Below, piece after piece: positions 18,002 through 25,165 of a stretch of 64,000 nucleotides of DNA; within the stretch, counting starts at the first letter, position 1, and every line of letters starts with the position of its first letter. The position numbers were made by a program, and so were the translations under genes. Source of the stretch: JANQOH01 sp965242575 (GTDB lineage Bacteria > Pseudomonadota > Alphaproteobacteria > UBA7887); NCBI GenBank assembly GCA_965242575.1, contig OZ251461.1:2976001-3040000 (forward strand). The letters run 5' to 3'. The notes beneath the pieces are model-generated. The model was not told the origin of the DNA. It saw nothing but the letters and a program-made list of their open reading frames with translations, and made no database searches.

Positions 18002-18993
18002 CCGGCGGCGTCCTCGGCGAAGCACGGCGCCGCGGTGCGTTCGGCGGCGCGCAGCCGCGCCGAGCGCGACCGCGGGTTCTCCCGCCGCTCCCGCGCGTCG
18101 GGCCGCACGGGGCGCCGGTGGATCGGGCGGAACGACGGCGCCCGCGCGGCGCCGGCGCGGTCGTCGAACGGCGCGGCGTGGCGCGAGGGGCGGCGCGGCG
18201 GGCGCGCCCGGCGGTCGAGGAAGCGCTTGACCGCGCGGTCCTCGAGCGAGTGGAAGGCGACGACGACGAGCCGGGCGCCGGCCGCGAGGACGCGCTCGGC
18301 GGCGGGCAGGGCGCGCGCGAGTTCGCCGAGTTCGTCGTTGACGCGGATGCGGAGCGCCTGGAAGCACCGCGTCGCGGGGTCCGCGCCCCTCCCCGCCGGC
18401 GCCGGCGCCGCGCCGCGGACGATGGCCGCGAGGCGCCCGGTGCGCTCGATGGGCTCTTCGGCGCGCGCGGCGACGATGGCGGCGGCGATCCTCCGCGCCC
18501 GGCGCTCCTCGCCGTAGAGGAAGAACATGTCCGCCAGTTCCTTCTCATCCGCCGTGTTGACGACGTCCGCCGCGGTCGCGCCCGCCGGCTCCATGCGCAT
18601 GTCCAGCGGGCCGTCGCGGCGGAACCCGAAGCCTCGCCCGGCGTCGTCCAGCTGGTCCGACGACATGCCGAGGTCGAAGACGACGCCGCCGTCGATGGCG
18701 GAGACCCCGCGTTCGGCGAGCAGGCACCGCAGGTCGCCGAACCGGCCCTCGACGAGGCGCAGGCGCCCGCCGGAGGCGGCGGCCAGCGCCGCGCCGCGCG
18801 CCAGCGCCCGCGGATCGCGGTCGAGGGCCCACACGCGCGCGCCCGGCGTCCGCAGGATCGCGCGGCTGTAGCCGCCGCCGCCGAACGTGGCGTCGACGTA
18901 GGCCCGGCCCTCGCGCACCGCGAGCGCGGCGACCGCCGGGCCGATAAGGACTGGCGCGTGACGGGTCCGCTGGGAGGAGGGCATTCCCGTCAC
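17998..18993 (-). CDS. rsmH: 16S rRNA (cytosine(1402)-N4)-methyltransferase RsmH (MraW)
   Basis: RsmH methylates C1402 in the ribosomal decoding site using S-adenosylmethionine. The 331-residue product has the N-terminal HAPVLIGPAVAALAV, the SAM-binding loop YVDATFGGGGYSRAIL, VVFDLGMSSDQLDDAGRGF and the C-terminal VVVAFHSLEDRAVKRFL motif, all typical. The start is GTG at 18993 (GTGA overlap with mraZ). An internal ATG three codons later is an alternative. It is the second gene of the cluster, as usual. Confidence 0.95.
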   Translation of the reverse strand: MTGMPSSQRTRHAPVLIGPAVAALAVREGRAYVDATFGGGGYSRAILRTPGARVWALDRDPRALARGAALAAASGGRLRLVEGRFGDLRCLLAERGVSAIDGGVVFDLGMSSDQLDDAGRGFGFRRDGPLDMRMEPAGATAADVVNTADEKELADMFFLYGEERRARRIAAAIVAARAEEPIERTGRLAAIVRGAAPAPAGRGADPATRCFQALRIRVNDELGELARALPAAERVLAAGARLVVVAFHSLEDRAVKRFLDRRARPPRRPSRHAAPFDDRAGAARAPSFRPIHRRPVRPDARERRENPRSRSARLRAAERTAAPCFAEDAAG

Positions 18994-19475
18994 GCGCCGC
19001 CCGCCCGACTTCCGGAGTCCAGAGAAACGAGCACTTTCGCCAGCTCCTCCCGGTTGTCGAGCGCCCGCTTCTCGGCGTCCGTTTCGTGCGCCTTGAAGTG
19101 GGTAGGGCTGTAAATTTTGAAATACGTGTCGAATCCGACGAAAACGCATTCATCGTCTATGTCGGCTTTTTGACAAAGGTTGTCCGGGAGAAGAACCCTG
19201 CCGTTCTTGTCCGGCGCCAGCTTGCGCGCCATGCCGGTGGTGACGAAAGTCAGGTCCGCGCGCGGCGTGGAATTTTCGGGGAGGCGCTCTATGCTCCTCC
19301 GAAGGGCGTCCATCTCCGGCCCCCTGCGGCACTCCAGCACCTTCATCGCGGTCAACGAGGGAAAGACGGTGAACCCCTCCTCGCCCAGTATCGACCTGAA
19401 GGCCGACGGCACCGAGACCCGGCGCTTGTCGTCGACCTTCTGGTCGAAACTGCCCTCGAAGACGCCAGCCGACAC
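18990..19475 (-). CDS. mraZ: Transcriptional regulator MraZ
   Basis: MraZ is an AbrB-fold DNA-binding protein that represses its own dcw operon in the bacteria where it has been studied. The 161-residue product holds two SpoVT/AbrB-like repeats: FEGSFDQKVDDKRRVSVPSA at the N-terminus and LAPDKNGRVLLPDNL at about residues 87-101. The start is GTG at 19475 with a weak GAGGCG upstream. It is the first gene of the whole minus-strand cluster, so the promoter should lie in the AT-richer region just upstream, where a candidate operator pair is present. Confidence 0.95.
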   Translation of the reverse strand: MSAGVFEGSFDQKVDDKRRVSVPSAFRSILGEEGFTVFPSLTAMKVLECRRGPEMDALRRSIERLPENSTPRADLTFVTTGMARKLAPDKNGRVLLPDNLCQKADIDDECVFVGFDTYFKIYSPTHFKAHETDAEKRALDNREELAKVLVSLDSGSRAGGA

Positions 19476-19543
19476 GGATCCGCCTCGCTACCGACACCGC
19501 CCCTCATCGCCGCCGCCGGCTTTCTCCACCCCGCCCGCGGCAA

Positions 19544-19558
19544 TGGGAGAAAGTGGGA
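19544..19558 (+). promoter_or_regulatory. Candidate MraZ box pair upstream of mraZ
   Basis: TGGGA occurs at 19544-19548 and again at 19554-19558, exactly 10 bp apart (5-nt spacer). A TGGGG at 19594 is in the same 10-bp phase. MraZ is known to bind direct repeats of TGGGN with 5-nt spacers. The pair lies 69 bp upstream of the mraZ GTG. The repeats read on the strand opposite to mraZ transcription, which makes the call tentative. Confidence 0.4.
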
Positions 19559-19657
19559 TAGCATTCCCTGAATGTGGTTGAGAAGCCCAAATTTGGGGGA
19601 AATTGTGGTAAAATTTTGTATTCATGCCGGAAATTTTTTTATATTCGCGGTATGTCT

Positions 19658-19686
19658 TTGACCGATCCGCTTTATATTTCTCTATT
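19658..19686 (+). promoter_or_regulatory. Candidate sigma70 promoter for the 19876 gene
   Basis: TTGACC at 19658-19663 and TCTATT at 19681-19686 are separated by 17 bp and resemble -35 and -10 elements. They lie in AT-rich DNA about 190 bp upstream of the ATG at 19876 and imply a long leader. No competing match of equal quality was seen nearer the gene. Confidence 0.4.
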
Positions 19687-19875
19687 CGTTCCCGAAATCC
19701 GGGTCCGCGCGGCCCGCGCGGCAGGATGGCGGCCCGTCCGCCGGCGGAGGCCGACGCCGCGCTCGACGACCCGGAGGGCGGCCGCGTCGTCGGCCGCTAC
19801 GCGCCGCAGCCGTAGCGCCGCTTGCCGCGCCGGGCGGGATCCGGCATCGTCGCCGACGCCGAACGGGAGGGAAGA

Positions 19876-20781
19876 ATGAGCCGGTTCCACGGAGTCTATA
19901 CGGCGTTGATCACGCCCATGACGGAGGACCACGCGCTGAACGAGGACGCATTCGGCGAGGTCGTGGAGTTCAACATCCGCGCCGGGATCGACGGGTTCTG
20001 GGTCGCCGGCGGCAGCGGCGAGAGCGTCCTGCTGGACGATTCGGAGAACAACCGCATCGCCGAGCTCGTCGCCGACCGGTGCGCCGGGCGGGCGAAGACG
20101 ATCATGCATGTCGGCGCGCCGACGACGCGGCGCGCGGCGGCGATGGCCGAACGCGCCGCCCGGGCCGGGGTCGACGCGATCTGCTGCGTCCCGCCGTTCT
20201 TCTACGGCCAGGCCGACGCCGCGGTGGTCGAGCATTACCGCGTCGTCGCCGGCGCCGCGGACCTGCCGTTCTTCGCCTACAACCTGCCGAGCGCGACGGG
20301 GATCGAGATCGCCCCGCCGCTGATGGAGAAGATCCGCGACCGCGTGCCGCAACTGGCGGGCCTCAAGCATTCGGCGCTGAATTTCGGCCATGTGCGGCCG
20401 TTCGTCGCGATGGGCCTCGACTGCTTCATCGGCCGCGCCAACTGGACCCTCGCGGCACTGAGCATGGGCGCGGTCGGGGTGGTGGACGGCTGGCCCGGCA
20501 TCGCGCCCGAATACTGGACCGAACTGCGCGACGCCTTCGCCGCCGGCGACATGGACCGCGCCCGCGCCGCCCAGGACAAGGGCATCGCGGTGGTGGACTT
20601 CTTCGAAATCGGCCACTTCCACCCGGTCCTCAAGGCCGCCATCGGCTACCGGACGGGGATCGATTGCGGGACTCCGCGCCCGCCGGGCGCGCCGCTGTCC
20701 GCCGACCAGGACCGCGAGCTGCGCCGCCGCATGACGGCCCTGGGCCTCATGCCGGCGGAGCGGCTGGCGGCGGCGTCCTGA
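19876..20781 (+). CDS. Dihydrodipicolinate synthase / N-acetylneuraminate lyase family protein
   Basis: This is a class I aldolase of the DapA/NanA family: a TIM barrel that forms a Schiff base with pyruvate-like substrates. In the 301-residue product the catalytic lysine is Lys164 (AGLKHS) and the tyrosine is Tyr135 (FAYNLPSATG). The substrate loop reads GGSGES (45-50) instead of the common GTTGE. It is not clearly the lysine-pathway enzyme; sugar-acid or hydroxyproline-type lyases are equally possible. ATG at 19876 is chosen because GGGAGGGAAG precedes it; an upstream start would add a non-conserved tail. The CobW-type GTPase follows after 6 bp. Confidence 0.85.
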   Translation: MSRFHGVYTALITPMTEDHALNEDAFGEVVEFNIRAGIDGFWVAGGSGESVLLDDSENNRIAELVADRCAGRAKTIMHVGAPTTRRAAAMAERAARAGVDAICCVPPFFYGQADAAVVEHYRVVAGAADLPFFAYNLPSATGIEIAPPLMEKIRDRVPQLAGLKHSALNFGHVRPFVAMGLDCFIGRANWTLAALSMGAVGVVDGWPGIAPEYWTELRDAFAAGDMDRARAAQDKGIAVVDFFEIGHFHPVLKAAIGYRTGIDCGTPRPPGAPLSADQDRELRRRMTALGLMPAERLAAAS

Positions 20782-20787
20782 GCGCCG

Positions 20788-21807
20788 ATGCCCGGCAAGA
20801 TCCCGGCGACCGTCGTCACCGGCTTCCTCGGAGCCGGCAAGACCAGCTTGATCCGCAACCTGCTCCGCGACCCGGGCGGCCGGCGGATCGCGGTGATCGT
20901 CAACGAGTTCGGCGAGGTGGGAGTCGACGGCGGGCTGCTGGAGGATTGCGGCGACCCCGAGTGCGCGGGCGGCGTCGTCGAGCTCGCCAACGGCTGCATC
21001 TGCTGCACGGTGGCGGACGAGTTCCTGCCGACGATGGAGGCGCTTCTGGCGCGCGCGCCGGCGCCCGACCACATCGTCGTCGAGACGTCGGGCCTCGCGC
21101 TGCCGAAGCCGCTGGTGCGCGCGTTCTCCTGGCCCGAGGTGCGGACTCGCGTCACCGTCGACGGAGTGGTGACGGTGCTCGATTCCCGCGCCGTGGCGGA
21201 CGGGCGCTTCGCCGGGGACGCCGCGGCCATCGAGGCGCAGCGGGCCGCCGACGCGGCGCTCGACCACGACAGCCCCCTTGCCGAACTGTTTGAGGACCAG
21301 CTGGCCTGCGCCGACATGGTGGTGCTCAACAAGGCCGACCTGGTCGGCGCGGACGAACTCGCGGCGCTGGAGGCGCGCATCGGCGGGCGGGTGCGCCCCG
21401 GCGTCAAATGCGTGCGCAGCGCGCACGGCGCCGCGCCGCCGGCGGCGCTGCTGGGCCTCGCCACCGCGGCCGAGGACGACCTGGCGGCGCGCCCGTCGCA
21501 TCACGACGGCGCCGAGGACCACGGCCACGACGATTTCTCCGCCTTCCACATCGACCTGCCGAACCCGCCGGCGCCGGAGCCGGTCATCGCCCGCCTGCGC
21601 GCCCTCGCGCGCGACCACGACATCCTGCGCGTGAAGGGCGTGCTCGCGGTCGCCGGGCGCGACATGCGGCTGGTGGTCCAGGGCGTCGGCGACCGGTTCC
21701 AGCACTATTACGACCGCGACTGGCGCCCCGGCGAGGCGCGCGCGAGCCGGCTGGTGTTCATCGGCGCCCGGGGCCTCGACCGGGCCGCCATCGCGGCGGC
21801 GCTGTGA
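20788..21807 (+). CDS. CobW/COG0523-family GTP-binding metallochaperone
   Basis: This is a G3E-family GTPase thought to deliver or insert metals. The 339-residue product has the Walker A loop GFLGAGKTS (12-20), the metal-binding CxCC motif in NGCICCTV (residues ~68-75), the G-protein NKAD specificity motif, a His-rich linker (HHDGAEDHGHDD, near residue 235) and a CobW C-terminal domain (FHIDL to the end). No cobalamin genes are nearby, so the metal (Zn, Co or another) and the client are unknown. It may be co-transcribed with the preceding lyase. Confidence 0.88.
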   Translation: MPGKIPATVVTGFLGAGKTSLIRNLLRDPGGRRIAVIVNEFGEVGVDGGLLEDCGDPECAGGVVELANGCICCTVADEFLPTMEALLARAPAPDHIVVETSGLALPKPLVRAFSWPEVRTRVTVDGVVTVLDSRAVADGRFAGDAAAIEAQRAADAALDHDSPLAELFEDQLACADMVVLNKADLVGADELAALEARIGGRVRPGVKCVRSAHGAAPPAALLGLATAAEDDLAARPSHHDGAEDHGHDDFSAFHIDLPNPPAPEPVIARLRALARDHDILRVKGVLAVAGRDMRLVVQGVGDRFQHYYDRDWRPGEARASRLVFIGARGLDRAAIAAAL

Positions 21808-22001
21808 ACCCGTTGCTGGTCCGCCTCGTCCGCATGGGCGCGCGCCGGCTCGCCGCGAACCCGAAGGTGCGCGAGGCCTCCGCCAAGGCGGCGCGCGCCG
21901 CGGTCGAGGAGGCCGGGCGAATCGCCCGCGACCGCGACCGCCCCCGCGCCGCCGGGCGCGCCGTCCGCCGCGCGTGGAACGCGCTCCAGGGCGGCCGGTA
22001 G
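21804..22001 (+). CDS. Small basic hypothetical protein
   Basis: This 65-residue open frame starts with GTG at 21804, sharing a GTGA overlap with the CobW-family gene, which supports translation. The product is rich in Arg and Ala (start NPLLVRLVRMGARRLA) and is predicted mostly helical. I do not recognise a family. It ends 14 bp before the convergent recR stop. Confidence 0.55.
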   Translation: MNPLLVRLVRMGARRLAANPKVREASAKAARAAVEEAGRIARDRDRPRAAGRAVRRAWNALQGGR

Positions 22002-22014
22002 CGGCGCGCGGCGC

Positions 22015-22608
22015 CTATAGCGGCCCACGGGCTTTCAGCGCCGCCGCCAGCGTCCCGTCGTCGAGGTAATCCAGCTCGCCGCCCACGGGCACGCCCTGCG
22101 CCGGGCGCGACACCGCGACGCCGCAGCCGGCGAGGCGCTCCACCAGGTAATGCGCCGTCGTCTGGCCGTCGACCGTCGCGCCGAGCGCCAGGATCACCTC
22201 CGCGACCTCCTCCGACGCGGCGCGCGCGACGAGGCGCGGGATGGCCAGGTCCTCGGGGCCGACGCCGTCGAGCGGCGACAGCACGCCGCCCAGCACGTGG
22301 TAGCGCCCGGAGAACGCCGCGGCGCGCTCCAGCGCCCACAGGTCGGAGACCCCCTCGACCACGCAGAGGATGCGCCGGTCGCGGCGCGGGTCGGCGCATA
22401 TGGCGCAGGGCGCGCCGGCGTCCAGATTGCCGCAGGCCGGGCACGGGCGGACGGCGGCGGCGGCGTCCGCCAGCGCGGCGGCGAGGGGATCGAGCAGCGC
22501 CTCGCGCTTCTCCAGCATGGCCAGCGCCGCGCGCCGCGCCGAACGCGGCCCCAGGCCGGGGAGCCTGGCGAGCATCTGGACCAGGCGCTCGATCTCGGCG
22601 CCGGCCAT
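22015..22608 (-). CDS. recR: Recombination protein RecR
   Basis: RecR works with RecO and RecF to load RecA at gaps. The 197-residue product has the N-terminal helix-hairpin-helix region (LARLPGLGPRSARRAAL), a four-cysteine zinc finger (CPACGNLD then CAIC) and the Toprim domain with CVVEGVSDLWALE and GVLSPLDGVGPEDL. Length matches the family. ATG at 22608 lies 5 bp after the ybaB stop. Position after dnaX and ybaB is the conserved arrangement. Confidence 0.96.
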   Translation of the reverse strand: MAGAEIERLVQMLARLPGLGPRSARRAALAMLEKREALLDPLAAALADAAAAVRPCPACGNLDAGAPCAICADPRRDRRILCVVEGVSDLWALERAAAFSGRYHVLGGVLSPLDGVGPEDLAIPRLVARAASEEVAEVILALGATVDGQTTAHYLVERLAGCGVAVSRPAQGVPVGGELDYLDDGTLAAALKARGPL

Positions 22609-22613
22609 CGCCG

Positions 22614-22934
22614 TCAGAACGGTTTGAAGCCGGGGGGCAGCGGCAGCGCGCCGGTTATCCGCTTCATCTCCTCCGCCGCGCGCGAGTCCGCCTTGTCCCT
22701 GGCGGAGGCGCACGCGGCGACGATCAGGTCCTCGAGCATCGCCGCGTCGTCGGGAACGAGCAGCTCCGGGGCGATCCGGACGGCCTTGACGGCGCCCTTG
22801 CCATCGACCGTCACGCGGACCGAGCCGCCGCCCGATTCGCCCTCGACGCGGACGTCGGCGAGCGCGCGCTCGGCCTCGGCCATGCGCGCCTGCGCCTCCC
22901 GCGCCTGCTTCATCAGCGATCCGAGATTGGTCAT
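22614..22934 (-). CDS. ybaB: Nucleoid-associated protein YbaB/EbfC
   Basis: This is a small dimeric DNA-binding protein of 106 residues. It starts MTNLGSLMKQAREAQARM, shows the conserved GGGSVRVTVDGKGAVKAV middle and the C-terminal stretch LPLPPGFKPF. GGAGGGCGC lies before ATG 22934. It sits between dnaX (20 bp upstream) and recR (5 bp downstream), the usual operon. Longer frames across it are shadows of dnaX. Confidence 0.95.
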   Translation of the reverse strand: MTNLGSLMKQAREAQARMAEAERALADVRVEGESGGGSVRVTVDGKGAVKAVRIAPELLVPDDAAMLEDLIVAACASARDKADSRAAEEMKRITGALPLPPGFKPF

Positions 22935-22954
22935 GCGCCCTCCGCCCCCGCCGT

Positions 22955-24565
22955 TCAATCCGCCCCGCCCCGCCGGACGCGGTCGATGGTCGCGCCCGGA
23001 AACGCCTCGAGTATCCGCCCTACCAGCGGGTCGCGCGCCGCCGCCTCGGCGTCCGTCGCCGCCCGCGTCTCGTCCTGCGCCTTCAGGGTGGCCTCGCCTT
23101 CCCGGTCGGAGAGCGCCACGGTCCAGCGTTCGCCGGTCCACGATTCCAGGCGCCGCGCAACCCGGACGGCGAGGTCGGGCGGCGCGCCCGGCTCCGCCCG
23201 CAGCTCGATGCGGCCCGGTTCGAAGCCGACGAGGTGGACGTCGTTGACGAGATGGTCGTGCAACACCGCCTCGCGGCGGTCGGCGAACAATTGCGCGGCC
23301 TCGGCGAAGCTCCGCGGCGCCGCCCTGGGGGCCGCGCCCGGAGCCGCGTCGGCCGCACGCCCGCCGGGAGCCGGCGCGGGCGCGGCGGGCGCGCCCTCCC
23401 CGCCCTCGAGCCGCCGCGCCAGCTCCGCCGGGGACGGCAGCGCCGCGGCGTGGGCGAGCCGGACCAGCACCATCTCCGCCGCCTGCGCCGGCGCGGGGGC
23501 CATGCGGGTCTCCGCCAGCCCCTTGAGCAATATCTGCCAGCAGAGCGTGAGTTCGGGGACCGCCAGTTTCTCCGCCAGTCCGCGGGCGCGCACCCGCTCC
23601 GCTTCGGGGACGCCCGGGTCGGCGGCGAGTTCGGGCGCGACCTTGATCCGCGTCAGCCAGTGCGACAGCGCCAGCATGTCCTCCAGGACGATAGCGGGGT
23701 CGGCGCCAGCAGCGTGCTGCGCGTCGAACAGGTCGAGCGCGCGCGGCAGCGATCCGTCGAGTACCGATTCCAGCAGGTCGAACACCCGCTCGCGGTCGGC
23801 GAGGCCGAGCATGTCGCGCACCGCCGCCTCGGCGACCGCGCCGCCGGCGGCGTCGCCGATGGCCTGGTCCAGCAGCGACAGCGCGTCGCGCACCGATCCG
23901 TCGGCGGCGCGCGCCACGAGCGCCAGCGCGTCCGCCTCCGCCTCCGTCCCCTCGCGCTCGGCGATCTTCGCGAGGTAGCCGGCGAGCGTCCCGGCGTCGA
24001 CGCGGCGCAGGTCGAAGCGCTGGCAGCGCGACAGCACGGTGACGGGGATCTTGCGCGCCTCGGTGGTGGCGAAGACGAATTTGACGTGCGCCGGCGGCTC
24101 CTCGAGGGTCTTGAGCAAGGCGTTGAACGCCGCCGTCGAGAGCATGTGCACCTCGTCGACGATATAGACCTTGAACCGCCCGCGCGCCGGCGCGTAGCGC
24201 GCGCTTTCGATGATCTCGCGCACGTCGTCGACGCCGGTGCGGCTGGCGGCGTCGAGTTCGAGGACGTCGACGTGGCGGTCGGCGGCGATGGCGGCGCAGT
24301 GTTCGCAGCGCCCGCAGGGTTCGGCGGCGGGCGCGTCGCGCGCGCCGTCCTCGCCCGCGCAATTGAGGGCGCGGGCGAGGATGCGCGCGGTGGTCGTCTT
24401 GCCGACCCCGCGCACGCCGGTGAGCAGCCACGCATGCGCCAGCCGGTCGGAGGCGAAGGCGTTGGTCAGCGTGCGCACGAGCGCGTCCTGGCCGACCAGG
24501 TCGGCGAGGCGGGCGGGGCGGTATTTCCGCGCCAGGACGCGGTAGCCTTGCTGCCGGTCGCTCAT
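22955..24565 (-). CDS. dnaX: DNA polymerase III subunit tau/gamma
   Basis: DnaX is the ATPase of the clamp loader. The 536-residue product has the N-terminal QGYRVLARKYRPARLADLVG, Walker A GVRGVGKTTTARIL, a zinc-binding cysteine cluster (NC at about 69 and CGRCEHC near 86), Walker B VYIVDEVHML and the SRC sensor motif in LSRCQRFDLRRV. A Pro/Ala linker near residue 390 and a C-terminal tau domain follow. A 295-bp near-copy of its 5' region is found at 28630-28924 in decayed form. The SRP RNA lies 24 bp upstream. Confidence 0.97.
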   Translation of the reverse strand: MSDRQQGYRVLARKYRPARLADLVGQDALVRTLTNAFASDRLAHAWLLTGVRGVGKTTTARILARALNCAGEDGARDAPAAEPCGRCEHCAAIAADRHVDVLELDAASRTGVDDVREIIESARYAPARGRFKVYIVDEVHMLSTAAFNALLKTLEEPPAHVKFVFATTEARKIPVTVLSRCQRFDLRRVDAGTLAGYLAKIAEREGTEAEADALALVARAADGSVRDALSLLDQAIGDAAGGAVAEAAVRDMLGLADRERVFDLLESVLDGSLPRALDLFDAQHAAGADPAIVLEDMLALSHWLTRIKVAPELAADPGVPEAERVRARGLAEKLAVPELTLCWQILLKGLAETRMAPAPAQAAEMVLVRLAHAAALPSPAELARRLEGGEGAPAAPAPAPGGRAADAAPGAAPRAAPRSFAEAAQLFADRREAVLHDHLVNDVHLVGFEPGRIELRAEPGAPPDLAVRVARRLESWTGERWTVALSDREGEATLKAQDETRAATDAEAAARDPLVGRILEAFPGATIDRVRRGGAD

Positions 24566-24589
24566 GCGGGGCTGGACCCTGTAGGGAAC

Positions 24590-24682
24590 GGGAGGCGGCC
24601 GCGACCCGGGCCGGACTCGTTACGGCTGCTTCCTTCCGGACCTGACCGGGTTGGCGAGGGACCCGTCCGCCGCCGACCTCCC
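24590..24682 (-). ncRNA. ffs: Signal recognition particle 4.5S RNA
   Basis: The minus strand carries the nearly invariant SRP core: GGTCAGGTCCGGAAGG followed by AAGCAGCC, the site bound by Ffh. The flanks GGGAGG and CCTCCC pair to close a hairpin about 93 nt long, the size of the small bacterial SRP RNA. Placement directly upstream of dnaX on the same strand is the standard alphaproteobacterial arrangement. Exact ends are inferred from pairing. Confidence 0.93.
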
Positions 24683-24770
24683 ATTCCCATTATGGGCGGC
24701 GGGCGGGCGCATGGCAAGCGGCACGCGCGCCGGCCTTGTCGCGCCCGCGGCGTTGCGTCGCATTCCCCGC

Positions 24771-25028
24771 ATGAACGCAGCCGCCTTCGACATCCTCGCC
24801 GCCGCCCGCGAATTAGAAGCCGCCGGGCTTGCGCGCGACCGCGCCGCCGCAATCGCCAGCATCGCCCGCCGCGCCGACGCCGCGGATCGCGAGACGCTGG
24901 CGACGAAAGCCGATCTCAAAGCCGAGATCGCCAGCCTCGAGGCGCGCCTTACGTGGCGGCTCGTCATGCTCGGCGCCGCAATCGGCGGCATGCTCGCCGC
25001 GGCCGTCGCCATGCTCAAGTTTTTCTAA
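24771..25028 (+). CDS. Small coiled-coil protein with C-terminal membrane helix (DUF1640-like), copy 1
   Basis: The 85-residue product starts MNAAAFDILAAARELEAAGL, continues with a charged helical part (ETLATKADLKAEIASLEARL) and ends in one membrane helix (about residues 62-85, ending AVAMLKFF). This layout is that of bacterial DUF1640/CCDC90-like proteins, whose function is not established. A paralogue lies at 27172 and a decayed third copy at 60524. Leader DNA just before the ATG is also similar between copies 1 and 2 (TTCCCCGC before ATG), so the genes were duplicated with upstream DNA. Confidence 0.7.
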   Translation: MNAAAFDILAAARELEAAGLARDRAAAIASIARRADAADRETLATKADLKAEIASLEARLTWRLVMLGAAIGGMLAAAVAMLKFF

Positions 25029-25165
25029 CCGGCCGCGCCAGCCGCCATCGACGAAGCGGGCGCGCCTTGTCTGCGCGCGCCCGCGGGCCGCGAGCAGGGC
25101 CGTGGAAGCGAGGACCGCTTGACGCTCGGCGTCGAGGAGGCTTGCGGCGTGCGCGGGCGGAGCGG

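Larger units (their letters stand above)
19476..19875. promoter_or_regulatory. Divergent intergenic region between mraZ and the lyase gene
   Basis: This 400-bp region separates the leftward dcw cluster from the rightward gene at 19876. Positions 19560-19690 are clearly AT-richer than the surroundings, with runs of A and T, and should hold promoters for both directions. Short open frames here have no recognisable product. The part 19700-19860 is GC-rich and I see no gene in it. Confidence 0.6.

Noticed and set aside
22955..24565. Programmed frameshift site in dnaX to make gamma
   Set aside because: No A-rich slippery heptamer with a downstream hairpin was found in this GC-rich gene.
25029..25165. 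Possible extra coding frame between the DUF1640-like gene and the methyltransferase stop
   Set aside because: No motif, no ribosome-binding site and no similarity to neighbours; left as intergenic.
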